From NCBI RefSeq assembly GCF_000577275.2, contig NZ_HG916855.1, positions 1,860,001-1,924,000 on the forward strand: a stretch of 64,000 bases of DNA, given 5' to 3'. This DNA is from Rhizobium favelukesii. GTDB taxonomy: Bacteria > Pseudomonadota > Alphaproteobacteria > Rhizobiales > Rhizobiaceae. Positions 10,020 through 18,058 of this stretch are shown here, piece after piece. The position numbers and the translations under genes were made by a program. Position 1 is the first letter of the stretch; each line of letters begins with the position of its first letter. Below the pieces are notes generated by a model. The model was not told where the DNA came from, searched no databases, and was given only the letters and a program-made list of their open reading frames with translations.

Positions 10020-10040
10020 ATTCTACTGATTTTGTAGAAT
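10020..10040. promoter_or_regulatory. Inverted repeat ATTCTAC-N7-GTAGAAT, candidate operator
   Basis: A perfect 7-bp inverted repeat with a 7-bp AT-rich spacer lies between the divergent metQ and FAD/NAD(P)-binding genes. The size and position suit a dimeric repressor or LysR-type activator site controlling one or both genes. I cannot name the regulator; a sulfur regulator is a guess from context. Confidence 0.45.
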
Positions 10041-10138
10041 ATTGGCGTTGCCGGCATGCTTGCCTGACCCTAAACTAAACCATCCGAGCGCGAAGACCAA
10101 ACCTGCGCTCGCAAGCAAGGTGATCTGGACCGCGGGCA

Positions 10139-11581
10139 TTGAAGCAGGACAGCGCGAAATCACGACATGACACCGATCGCCGGACGCGGCGACCCCTGGT
10201 GGCGATTATCGGTGGGGGCGTTTCCGGAGCGGGCGTCGCGTACCACCTGGCGCGTTCCATCACGGACCGACCGCCAGCAATCGTCGTTTTTGAGCCACGG
10301 CGCGAGCTCGGCAGAGGGCTTGCCTATGATACCACTGATCCGGCGCATCGCATCAATGTTCCCGCCGCCCGCATGAGCCTACTTCCGGATCAGCCTGAGG
10401 ATTTTCTGGAATGGATTGGGCGCAATGATGCCGTTGCGGACGATCCGGAAGCACATCGGCTTGATGGCAGCCTCTTTCCCCGACGCCATGTCTTCGGCTC
10501 TTACATCGCCTCGGCGCTCACGCCTCTCGTGCAAAGCGGCACCGTGCGCCATCGTCGCGCGGTCGTTACGGCTGTGTGCCGGGACGGCGCGCTCTGGGAG
10601 ATCTTCGACAGCCAGGGCGGACAGATATTTGCCGATTTCCTGGTGATCGCCACCAGTCATCCCGCGCCCTCGGCGCCCGGGGCTCTGCGAGCTCTTGAAG
10701 GACATCCCCGGTTTGTGGCCGATTCCACCGTTGCCGGTGCGCTCGACGTCGTGCGTCCCGACGACCGGCTGCTGATTGTCGGCAATGGTCTGACCGCAGC
10801 CGACATCGTCGCCTCGCTGGCGCGCACTGGCCATCGCGGGCCGATCACGTCGATTTCGCGCCGCGGGCTGAGGTCGACGGGACATGCGCCTTTCCCGCAG
10901 GACCCGTTCGGCGAGTTTGACACGGCCCCGGCTCATAGTGCGACGGCACTGCTGCAGAGCGTTCGGCACGCCATTGCGCAAGCCAAGACGGCGGGGTTGA
11001 CGTGGCACGCCGTGATTGACCAGGTGCGCGGCCACGGCCATGCGATCTGGCAGAACCTGCCGATTGCCGAACGTTGCCGGATCGTGCGCCACATCAGGCC
11101 CTACTGGGACGTTCATCGGTTCCGCATCGCGCCGCAGGTAGAAGACGTGTTGGAGCGGGCGATCGCGCAGGGCAGGATGGAAGTGCTGGCGGCCTCCGTC
11201 GGTCGGGTGCAGCGCGAGGGTGAGGCCATCCACGTGGAGCTGCAACGCCGACATGCCTTGCCGCTTAAGAAGAGCTATGATGCAGTCGTGGTCACAACGG
11301 GTCCCGCGCATGGTGGCATTCTCGAAAGCCAGGCATGGCTAGCCGCTCTGCGCGATCAGTCACATTTGCAACTTGACCCGACCGGTCTCGGCATCGCTTG
11401 TTCGGAGCGCGCAGAGGCGATCGCAGCCGATGGCCGGCCCGACCCGTCGTTGCTGATTTCTGGCCCGCTGGCGCGCGGAACCTTTGGAGAGCTCATGGGG
11501 CTGCCACAGATCACCGAACATGCAGTCTTCGTGGCAGGCGAGCTAGCTGCGCAGGTAGCGACCCTGAGCCGCTGCGCTTAG
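10139..11581 (+). CDS. FAD-NAD(P)-binding protein (hydroxylase-like)
   Basis: The 480-residue protein has an N-terminal dinucleotide-binding motif VAIIGGGVSGAGVAYHLA (about residues 21-38) and continues with FEPRRELGRGLAYDTTDPAHRINVPA. These are the signatures of the FAD_NAD_binding_9 family, often found next to sulfur-compound transporters. A second nucleotide-binding motif, LLIVGNGLTAADIVASL, lies near residue 215. The reaction is unknown. The listed start is TTG; a GTG at 10199 directly before the Rossmann motif is also possible, and neither has a strong ribosome site. It is divergent from metQ. Confidence 0.75.
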   Translation: MKQDSAKSRHDTDRRTRRPLVAIIGGGVSGAGVAYHLARSITDRPPAIVVFEPRRELGRGLAYDTTDPAHRINVPAARMSLLPDQPEDFLEWIGRNDAVADDPEAHRLDGSLFPRRHVFGSYIASALTPLVQSGTVRHRRAVVTAVCRDGALWEIFDSQGGQIFADFLVIATSHPAPSAPGALRALEGHPRFVADSTVAGALDVVRPDDRLLIVGNGLTAADIVASLARTGHRGPITSISRRGLRSTGHAPFPQDPFGEFDTAPAHSATALLQSVRHAIAQAKTAGLTWHAVIDQVRGHGHAIWQNLPIAERCRIVRHIRPYWDVHRFRIAPQVEDVLERAIAQGRMEVLAASVGRVQREGEAIHVELQRRHALPLKKSYDAVVVTTGPAHGGILESQAWLAALRDQSHLQLDPTGLGIACSERAEAIAADGRPDPSLLISGPLARGTFGELMGLPQITEHAVFVAGELAAQVATLSRCA

Positions 11582-11641
11582 TCATATCACTTCTTTCGCC
11601 GCAGGGGCGAAGGCCCGCTGGGGCTGGCGCCATGATTGACC

Positions 11642-12181
11642 TCACGCATCTGACAGGCCGGCATTTTCGGCGAAGGCTTCGAGCTCGGGATCAAAGTCGA
11701 CCTCGACGACATTGTTGAAGACGGCTGTCGCGAGCATGATGCCTGCAAAGGCGACGAGATCGACGAGCGTCTTGCCATCATAGCGTTCCTTCAGCTTCTT
11801 CCAGATCTCGGCGGGAATCGCGTTGGAATCGGCAACGATTGCCTTGCCGAAGGCATCGAGCAGCGCCTCTTCTTCGGAGTACAGCATCGCGTCCGGGTTG
11901 AACCCGGCATTGATCAGCGCCCGGCGAAAGAAGGTGATGGCGATCTTCGATTTTGCCGCTTTCGAAATGGCATGCGAGAAGATCCAGATCGGCCGATCCG
12001 CGATTGCCGAGAGTTCGGCGCGCAGCGTGAACCATTCGGCGTAGATGCGATGGGCTGCGGGTGAATGCAATAACGTCCGCTTCATGTTCGTCATGCGCCC
12101 GCGTACCCTCACCTCCTCGTCATGTGCGGCACGGATCTCTTCTGAAGCAGTGGCGTAGTCGATCTGCGGGATATGGCTCAT
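11642..12181 (-). CDS. Carboxymuconolactone decarboxylase (CMD) family protein without CxxC
   Basis: The 179-residue all-helical protein has the CMD/AhpD-like layout: an IYAEWFTLRAEL helix, then IWIFSHAISKAAKSKIA where AhpD members carry a catalytic CxxC, and a C-terminal LVDLVAFAGIMLATAVFNNVV helix. No cysteine occurs in the segment, so peroxidase activity of the AhpD kind is unlikely; a decarboxylase-like or unknown role remains. It is transcribed away from the amino-acid ABC locus and ends 60 bp from the convergent FAD-binding gene. Confidence 0.75.
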   Translation of the reverse strand: MSHIPQIDYATASEEIRAAHDEEVRVRGRMTNMKRTLLHSPAAHRIYAEWFTLRAELSAIADRPIWIFSHAISKAAKSKIAITFFRRALINAGFNPDAMLYSEEEALLDAFGKAIVADSNAIPAEIWKKLKERYDGKTLVDLVAFAGIMLATAVFNNVVEVDFDPELEAFAENAGLSDA

Positions 12182-12263
12182 GGCATGCTCGTTCGATGTG
12201 GCTAGGGCTAACCGGCGTCTGCGAGATACGGAGGCTTGGCCGACTCCAGCTCGAAGCCGTCTT

Positions 12264-12275
12264 CAAGAATTCTTG
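12264..12275. promoter_or_regulatory. 12-bp palindrome CAAGAATTCTTG, candidate operator
   Basis: The perfect palindrome lies between the divergent CMD gene and the ABC/asparaginase locus, about 80 bp from the CMD start. A CAAGCTTG palindrome follows within 15 bp. It could be a regulator site for either gene. The repeat is short and may be accidental. Confidence 0.25.
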
Positions 12276-12401
12276 CACAAGCTTGCTAACCCATCGGCTC
12301 GATGCGGACCAGATATATCAGGAGATCCCAGCTGCGTTCTTGACAATAAGGGGTCACGAGGAGATGATGAAACCGGTTTCACTCTCATTTTTGGAGAGAT
12401 C

Positions 12402-12680
12402 GTGCGGCTCGACCTGTCGATTCTCTTGCCCCATCTCGGCCTTCTCGCGCAGGGCGCCCTTTTGACGGCAGAGACATGTGCCCTTGCGCTCGCCGGCGGC
12501 GGCATCATGGGCGCTTTCGTGGCGATCGCGCGAACATCCTCGTCTGCACTCCTGTGGCGGATTGCGTTCCTCTACGTGGCCGTCGGTCTGCTCTATTACG
12601 CCGCCGCCAAGCTGGTCGCCTCGCTGGGGTCGCGCTTCGAAAATCGCCTTCGCGCCCACAGCGCCTGGAGGGGGCTCTGA
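12402..12680 (+). pseudogene. Internally deleted amino-acid ABC permease
   Basis: From GTG 12402 the frame reads DLSILLPHLGLLAQGALLT and a first transmembrane helix, as at the N-terminus of polar-amino-acid (HisM/GlnP-type) permeases. It jumps after WRIAFLYV straight into AVGLLYYAAAKLVASLG, the last helix and tail of such a permease. About 130 central residues are missing, including the EAA loop that contacts the ATPase and most membrane helices. The frame is kept and ends at TGA, 1 bp before the ATPase ATG. A 92-residue product cannot form a channel, so the importer encoded here should be inactive unless another permease serves it. Confidence 0.75.
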
Positions 12681-12681
12681 C

Positions 12682-13416
12682 ATGATCAAAGTTGAAAACG
12701 TAAAAAAGGCCTTCGGCCATACCACTGTGCTTGACGGCGTCGATCTGACGATCGCGCCCGGTGAGGTCGTCTCGATCCTCGGCTCCTCGGGCTCCGGCAA
12801 ATCGACGCTGATCCGGTGCATCAACGGCCTGGAGAAGCTGAACAGTGGCCGGATCATGGTCGACGAGTTCGATGTCGGCAAGCCTCGCGAGCTCGCGGAG
12901 GCTCGCAAGCGCTCCGGCACGGTCTTCCAGCTCTTCAACCTCTATCCACACATGACGGTGCTCGGCAACATCACGCTCGCACCGATCGAGGTGTTGAAGA
13001 AACCACGCGCCGAGGCGGAAGCGACGGCGCGTGCCCTGCTAAAGTCCGTTGGTCTCGGTTCCAGGGCCGACGCCTATCCGGCGCAGCTCTCGGGTGGTCA
13101 GCGCCAGCGCGTCGGCATCTGCCGGGCGCTTGCCATGCAGCCGCGCTATCTGCTGCTGGACGAAGTGACCAGCGCGCTTGACCCGGAGATGACGGCGGAG
13201 GTGCTGGCGATCCTTGCCAAGCTCGCGCAGGACGGCACGACGATGTTGTTCGTCACGCACGAGGTCGAGTTCGCCAGGCAGATTTCCGATCGCATTGTCT
13301 TTCTCGACAACGGCAGGTTGCTGGTCGATCTGCCAACCAAAGAATTCTTCGCCGCCGAAGGCGGCATGGCGCGCCCGCGCGTTGCCCAGTTCCTTTCCAA
13401 GATGCGCAAAGAATAG
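12682..13416 (+). CDS. Polar amino-acid ABC transporter ATP-binding protein
   Basis: The 244-residue ATPase is of the GlnQ/HisP class, with Walker A GSSGSGKST (about residues 34-42), signature LSGGQRQRVGICRAL and Walker B YLLLDEVTSALDPE. The ATG at 12682 is the natural start; a longer upstream frame runs through the damaged permease in another register and is spurious. The gene looks intact, but its partner permease upstream is deleted. The glycosylasparaginase gene starts 8 bp downstream, so the two are co-transcribed. Confidence 0.92.
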   Translation: MIKVENVKKAFGHTTVLDGVDLTIAPGEVVSILGSSGSGKSTLIRCINGLEKLNSGRIMVDEFDVGKPRELAEARKRSGTVFQLFNLYPHMTVLGNITLAPIEVLKKPRAEAEATARALLKSVGLGSRADAYPAQLSGGQRQRVGICRALAMQPRYLLLDEVTSALDPEMTAEVLAILAKLAQDGTTMLFVTHEVEFARQISDRIVFLDNGRLLVDLPTKEFFAAEGGMARPRVAQFLSKMRKE

Positions 13417-13424
13417 AGGTCTAG

Positions 13425-14342
13425 ATGCTGCTATTGGCCAATAAAGAAGCCTGGCCGGGCTTTCCGACATGCGTGGAGATGCTGCGCGACGGTGCAATCA
13501 GCCTTGACGCGATGGTCGCCGGGATCAGCAAGGTGGAGAGGGAAGTCAAGGTGCGCAGCGTCGGTTATGGCGGCTGGCCGAACATGCTTGGCAATATGGA
13601 GCTTGATGCCGCCGTCATGGACGGCAACACGCGTGAGGTCGGTACCGTTGGTGCCGTTCCGAATACACTGTCGGTCGCACGCCTTGCCCACGAAGTCATG
13701 AAACGCCTTCCACACGTCATGCTGACTGGTGACGGCGCTCGCCGTTTTGCCACTGAAATCGGTTTCGATGAGGATGACGTGCTGTTCGAAGACAGCAGGC
13801 GGGTCTGGTGGAAACGGCTGGAAGAGGAGCTGTCGCCGGAGGACCTCGCGAAATTCCCTGACATTGCGCTTGCACCGCTCAGCCGCGCCATCACCGATCC
13901 GGAGCGCGTACGCGATACCACCGTCTTCCTGTCAGCCGATCCGAGACGCGGCACCCATGCGGCGACATCCACGTCAGGCTGGGCGTGGAAATATCCGGGT
14001 CGCCTTGGCGACAGCCCGATCCCGGGCGCCGGCTTCTATGCCGACAGCCGCTATGGCGCAGCCGCCTGCACGCATACCGGCGAGATGACGATGCGCTGCT
14101 CGACAGCGCGTACCGTCGTACTGGCGATGAAGCTCGGCTATTCGCTCTGCGATGCGGTGAAACTCGCCGTTGATGAGCTTAATGAACTCTCCGCTGGGTT
14201 CCTGGCCGGCGTCGTCATCCATGCGGTCGACGCCAAGGGAAACCATGAGGTCGTGAATTTCAGATGCGAGGGCGAGATTCGCTACTGGCTCTGGGAGGAC
14301 TCGATGCCCGAACCGGAATTGCGGACAGCGAAGCTGGCATAA
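13425..14342 (+). CDS. N4-(beta-N-acetylglucosaminyl)-L-asparaginase (glycosylasparaginase-like)
   Basis: The 305-residue Ntn-hydrolase precursor belongs to the aspartylglucosaminidase family, which self-cleaves to expose an N-terminal threonine nucleophile and hydrolyses the GlcNAc-Asn bond of glycoproteins, or simpler asparagine derivatives. The RDT sequence places the likely nucleophile at Thr165. It is followed by the family signature ATSTSGWAWKYPGRLGDSP, GAGFYAD and HTGEMTMR. The gene lies inside an amino-acid ABC importer locus, suggesting scavenging of glycoasparagine or another blocked asparagine. The ribosome site GAGGT precedes the ATG. No signal peptide is visible, so it acts in the cytoplasm. 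Confidence 0.88.
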   Translation: MLLLANKEAWPGFPTCVEMLRDGAISLDAMVAGISKVEREVKVRSVGYGGWPNMLGNMELDAAVMDGNTREVGTVGAVPNTLSVARLAHEVMKRLPHVMLTGDGARRFATEIGFDEDDVLFEDSRRVWWKRLEEELSPEDLAKFPDIALAPLSRAITDPERVRDTTVFLSADPRRGTHAATSTSGWAWKYPGRLGDSPIPGAGFYADSRYGAAACTHTGEMTMRCSTARTVVLAMKLGYSLCDAVKLAVDELNELSAGFLAGVVIHAVDAKGNHEVVNFRCEGEIRYWLWEDSMPEPELRTAKLA

Positions 14343-14361
14343 TCAAAAGAGGGAATGAACC

Positions 14362-15136
14362 ATGAAGCGCATTCTAGTGACCCTTGGCCATTACGGCTGG
14401 CTCAGCACTTCCGTCCTTCGCCGGGATGATCGACGATATCCGCTTGCGGGGCACCGTTCGCATCGGCGTGTCGCTCGGTGGCGAGCCGATTGGCTTCCGT
14501 GACGCGCAGAACAATCCAGTCGGTTACGACGTCGATGTCGCGACGATGCTTGCCCAGAAGCTCGGTGTGCCGGTCGAATTCGTCGACGTGTCGGGTGACG
14601 CCCGGATCTCGATGCTGGTTTCGGGCCAGATCGACGTCGCCGTCGCCAACACTTCGGCAACGCTCGAGCGTGCCAAGACGGTGAACTTCACCATTCCCTA
14701 CAATCGCGCCGGCCTGCGCGTCATCGTCCAAAAGAATGCAGGCATCAAGGACCTGAAGGAAAAGAAGGTCGTCGTCGGTCGCGGCACGACGGGTGAGAGC
14801 TTCCTGAAGATCGCAGTTCCCGATGCGCAACTCGTCTACGTCGATCAGTTTGCGCCCGATGGCGTGCTGCAGTTGCAGCAGAAGCGCGTCGACGCGGCAA
14901 TCGAAGATTCGTCACTGCTCGACTATCTCGCAACCAAGAACCCGTCACTTGTCACCCTGCCGGGCCTCTATTCCAACGATCCGATCGGCATTGCCGTTGC
15001 CAAGGGCGACCCGGAATTCGTGCGCTGGCTCGATATGTTCGTTTCCGACTACATCCAGTCTGGGGCCTATGCCGCAAATTACACGAAGTGGTGGGGTGCG
15101 GGCTCCAATCCCCCTGCCCTGAACCCTCAGTGGTAA
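14362..15136 (+). pseudogene. Amino-acid ABC substrate-binding protein with frameshifted signal peptide
   Basis: The ATG at 14362 has a strong AGAGGGAA ribosome site and begins MKRILVT, but the frame is wrong after the C run at 14381-14383. Removing one C gives MKRILVTLAITAGSALPSFA, a perfect signal peptide that runs into the intact 240-residue family-3 binding-protein fold (RGTVRIGVSLGGEPIGF, then GYDVDVATMLAQKLGVP). As written, only an alternative TTG at 14384 could start the mature part, without the positively charged N-region needed for export. The lesion is either a recent inactivating mutation or a sequencing error. It is the last gene of the ABC/asparaginase operon. Confidence 0.75.
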
Positions 15137-15144
15137 CATGATTG

Positions 15145-15170
15145 CGGGCTGCCTTCGGGCGGCCCGTTTT
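15145..15170 (+). terminator. Rho-independent terminator of the ABC/asparaginase operon
   Basis: A 9-bp stem (CGGGCTGCC with GGCGGCCCG, one G-U pair) around a TTCG tetraloop is followed by TTTT, 9 bp after the stop of the binding-protein gene. It lies at the convergent junction with the LacI-family gene. Confidence 0.75.
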
Positions 15171-15172
15171 CA

Positions 15173-16174
15173 TTAGGCCGTCAGGCGTGGAACGAAACGC
15201 GTCGGCACGGTGACAGGCGGCTGACCCGGCCTGAAATTGCCGGGACTGGCAACGGATTCGACGATATATCGGACATAGAGCGATTTATCGTAGCCGATCG
15301 ACGATATCGGATAGGCGTCGAAATCGGTCAGCGACAGATTGTCAAAGCCATAGAGCCGGAACCGCGACGGCCGGCCGCCGGGAAAATCGGTCCGGCATAC
15401 GTCAAGAATGCCCATCGCCATCGCATCGGATGTGCAGAAGACGGCGTCGGGACAATCGGCATCGGCAACCGCCTTGGCTGCGGCATGTCCGCTTTCATAG
15501 GAATAATCACCCTGGACCGTTTTAAGCAGATTGATCCCGTAACGCGAAAAGGCTTCGTGAAACGAGCGGATGCGTGCCTGCTCGACCAGAGACGACGCGC
15601 GCCCTGTGACGAGCCCGGCGGTCCGCACGGTCTTCGACGCGGCATCGGCGACGGCTTCGGCGATGCCGGCATGCTCGTCCGGGATGATCACTGGCGAGAA
15701 CTCGTCGTGAAGGCCGTTCAGCATGATCACATGATCCGAGCGGAACATGCGACGGACGGTGGGTGCGTCGGCAAAATCGGAAAACACCAGCGCGGCATCC
15801 ACATGGTAGGCGACACCATTGCGCAGGAACTCCTCCACGCGTGCGACCGAGCCAATGCGGATCAGGATGACCTGCTTGCCGATCGTCTGGACTTGATCAA
15901 TGAGCCGGTCAAAAAGATCGAGGTCTGAGAGATCGTGAATGTGGTTGACGACGACGGCGACGAGATTGACCGTCTTGGTGGTCAGGCTCTGCGCCAAGAG
16001 GTTCGGCTTGTAGCCGAGGCTTGTCGCGGCGGCGATCACGCGCTCCCGCTTCTCGGACGACACCGGGCGCGGTTCGTTGGAAAGCGCCCGGCTTGCGACG
16101 GCGCGCGAGACACCGGCCAAGCGCGCCACGTCGGCAATCGTGGGAGGACCACCGCTGCTTTGGTCGTGATTCAT
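15173..16174 (-). CDS. LacI family transcriptional regulator
   Basis: The 333-residue regulator has an N-terminal LacI helix-turn-helix (TIADVARLAGVSRAVASRAL, residues 12-31), a hinge helix (PNLLAQSLTTKTVNLVAVVV) and a periplasmic-binding-protein-like ligand domain. It is divergent from the M24-family gene, with a 14-bp palindrome in the shared promoter region 15 bp before its own start, so it most likely represses that gene and itself. The ligand is unknown; a small sugar-like or amino-acid-like molecule is typical. Confidence 0.93.
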   Translation of the reverse strand: MNHDQSSGGPPTIADVARLAGVSRAVASRALSNEPRPVSSEKRERVIAAATSLGYKPNLLAQSLTTKTVNLVAVVVNHIHDLSDLDLFDRLIDQVQTIGKQVILIRIGSVARVEEFLRNGVAYHVDAALVFSDFADAPTVRRMFRSDHVIMLNGLHDEFSPVIIPDEHAGIAEAVADAASKTVRTAGLVTGRASSLVEQARIRSFHEAFSRYGINLLKTVQGDYSYESGHAAAKAVADADCPDAVFCTSDAMAMGILDVCRTDFPGGRPSRFRLYGFDNLSLTDFDAYPISSIGYDKSLYVRYIVESVASPGNFRPGQPPVTVPTRFVPRLTA

Positions 16175-16188
16175 GATCGTGAGCTTTC

Positions 16189-16202
16189 CACCTTCGAAGG
16201 TG
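16189..16202. promoter_or_regulatory. 14-bp palindrome CACCTTCGAAGGTG, likely LacI-family operator
   Basis: The perfect palindrome with a central CG, the usual symmetry centre for LacI-family sites, is 15 bp upstream of the LacI-type regulator start and 125 bp before the divergent M24-family gene. The position suits autoregulation plus control of the neighbour. Confidence 0.6.
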
Positions 16203-16326
16203 TGATACCGCAGTGTCGTGTCTTTCGGCTATGCTAATCTTTCGCTTCCTGGCCGCTGGCCCACTACCACACACGGTTTTTGTGCTTTTCATCTTTGTTT
16301 GACTTTCGTTCGGTTGGAGGAACCGC

Positions 16327-17691
16327 ATGCCCATCACCCTTGCGCCTGTTGCCTTGCCGGATTTAGGCCCCCTCTTGACGCAGCCGCAAATCCCGTCGGC
16401 GACGTACGCAGCGCGAGCAGACGCAGCCTTGCAAGCTGCCGGCACCGACTGGCTGGTTGTCTATGCCGATCGCGAGCACTTCGGAAACATCATGCATCTC
16501 TCCGGCTTCGAGCCGCGTTTCGAGGAGGCCCTCCTGCTTCTTGGTCCGGGCGGTCGTCGCGTGATCATCACCGGAAACGAATCCGAGAGCTATACGGCGA
16601 TTGCCGGTCTTGGCGGCATCGAGGTGCTGCGCGCGCAGACTTTCAGCCTCATGGGACAGGACCGCAGCCAAAACCCGCGGCTAAGCGATCGGCTGCGCGA
16701 TGCGGGAATCAAGGCCGGGGATTCTATCGGCCTGGTCGGCTGGAAATATCTCTCGGCTGAGGAGGACGACGAGTGCGCCCAGAGCTTCTTCGTTCCGCAT
16801 TTCATCGTTAACGCACTGGGCCGATCGATTGGTCATTCAGCGCAACTGATCGACGCGACGCCCGTGCTCATGCATCCGGAGACCGGCCATCGCGCGATCG
16901 TCGACGTCGATCAACTCGCGGCCTTCGAATGGGCCGCCGTGCGCTGCTCGCAGGCGCTCTTCAGGGTCGTTGCCGGTGTTCGGGTGGGAGATACGGAATT
17001 CGAGGCTCTGGGTCGCCTCGGCTATGAAGGGGACCCGGTAAACGTCCACACGATGTTTGCCTCCGTCAGCGAAGGCGAGAACATCATCGGTCTGCGGAGC
17101 CCGACCGCGCGCCGCCTGAAGAAGGGAGATGGCGTAACGACGGCACTCGGCTATTGGGGAGCGCTGTCTTCCCGCGCCGGCCTCCTCACCGATCATGACG
17201 AGGCATTCCTGACGCCCGCAAAGGCCTATTTCGAAGCCTTGATCACCTGGTATGAGACGGCACATATTGGCGTGACCGGCGGCGATCTGTTTTCCGCGGT
17301 CACCGAGAAGCTGAAATCGGCGGGCCTCAAGTCAGCGCTGAACCCCGGCCACCTTGGCAGTCACGAGGAATGGCTGCATTCGCCAGTACGGCCCGGCTCG
17401 ATCGAGCGCTTGCGATCCGGCATGCCGTTCCAGGTCGATGTCATCCCGGTGCCGATGCCAGCCGGTTGGGCCCTCAACTGCGAAGACATGGTGGCCTTTG
17501 CGGACGCCAAGCTGCGCGAAGAGATACGCCAACGCTATCCTGATATGCATGCGCGCATTGCCGCGCGGCGCCGTTTCATGTCAGACAAGCTCGGTGTGGC
17601 GCTCTCCGACGACATCCTGCCGCTCTCTTCCACGCCGCTTTATCTGCCACCATTCTGGCTGCAGTCAGACAAGGTTCTCGTCCGGGAATGA
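16327..17691 (+). CDS. M24-family (Xaa-Pro aminopeptidase/creatinase-fold) protein with degenerate metal site
   Basis: The 454-residue protein has an N-terminal creatinase-like domain (TDWLVVYADREHFGNIMHLSG) and a C-terminal pita-bread domain. The position where aminopeptidase P has its first two metal Asp residues reads TTALGYWGALSSR, with no aspartates; the His region (NPGHLGSHEEW) is retained and the Glu region reads NCEDMVAFAD. Creatinase, a relative, also works without metal, so a metal-free hydrolase or a non-peptidase role is likely. Shine-Dalgarno GGAGG precedes the ATG. It is divergent from the LacI regulator that probably controls it. Confidence 0.8.
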   Translation: MPITLAPVALPDLGPLLTQPQIPSATYAARADAALQAAGTDWLVVYADREHFGNIMHLSGFEPRFEEALLLLGPGGRRVIITGNESESYTAIAGLGGIEVLRAQTFSLMGQDRSQNPRLSDRLRDAGIKAGDSIGLVGWKYLSAEEDDECAQSFFVPHFIVNALGRSIGHSAQLIDATPVLMHPETGHRAIVDVDQLAAFEWAAVRCSQALFRVVAGVRVGDTEFEALGRLGYEGDPVNVHTMFASVSEGENIIGLRSPTARRLKKGDGVTTALGYWGALSSRAGLLTDHDEAFLTPAKAYFEALITWYETAHIGVTGGDLFSAVTEKLKSAGLKSALNPGHLGSHEEWLHSPVRPGSIERLRSGMPFQVDVIPVPMPAGWALNCEDMVAFADAKLREEIRQRYPDMHARIAARRRFMSDKLGVALSDDILPLSSTPLYLPPFWLQSDKVLVRE

Positions 17692-17942
17692 TCAGACGCT
17701 TTTCGTTTGTCAGCGGCAACATCGTTGCCGTCCTCAACGTCTATCGAACGCATCAGTTTGCCCATCGCCCGGAGGCGCTCGACAAGGTCGCTGCCGTCAA
17801 CGGAGGCGCGGGCAAGCTCGAGTTGCTGATATTCGCGTGCCGCTTGCTGCCAATGGTCGCCGCTGCGACCCTCCGGCCGCCCTTCGGCTTCCCAGAGCCC
17901 ATAAGCGCGCTGATTGATCCAGTCGTCCTTATTGCGTGACAT
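17640..17942 (-). CDS. DUF2934 domain protein
   Basis: The 100-residue protein starts with a DUF2934 motif: DDWINQRAYGLWEAEGRPEG then DHWQQAAREY. This helical domain of unknown function is common in rhizobia, often in stress-related small proteins. The C-terminal half is charged and appears disordered. Its 3' end overlaps the convergent M24 gene by 52 bp. Confidence 0.8.
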   Translation of the reverse strand: MSRNKDDWINQRAYGLWEAEGRPEGRSGDHWQQAAREYQQLELARASVDGSDLVERLRAMGKLMRSIDVEDGNDVAADKRKASDHSRTRTLSDCSQNGGR

Positions 17943-18058
17943 GCCAACCCCCAGCCGTGAAGGAATGTATCGTCTTCTTCAGGCTGACAAATCGGCATTA
18001 CCGAGTGGTTACCGCAGTGCGGAAATTTTGATCTGCTGTTCGATATATTTTCCGCCGA

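Noticed and set aside
9872..10138. SAM-type riboswitch upstream of metQ
   Set aside because: I see no conserved SAM-I or SAM-II core; only a simple 7-bp inverted repeat that looks like a protein site.
12478..12681. N-terminal extension of the amino-acid ATPase
   Set aside because: It overlaps the permease remnant in a different frame; ATG 12682 matches the family start.
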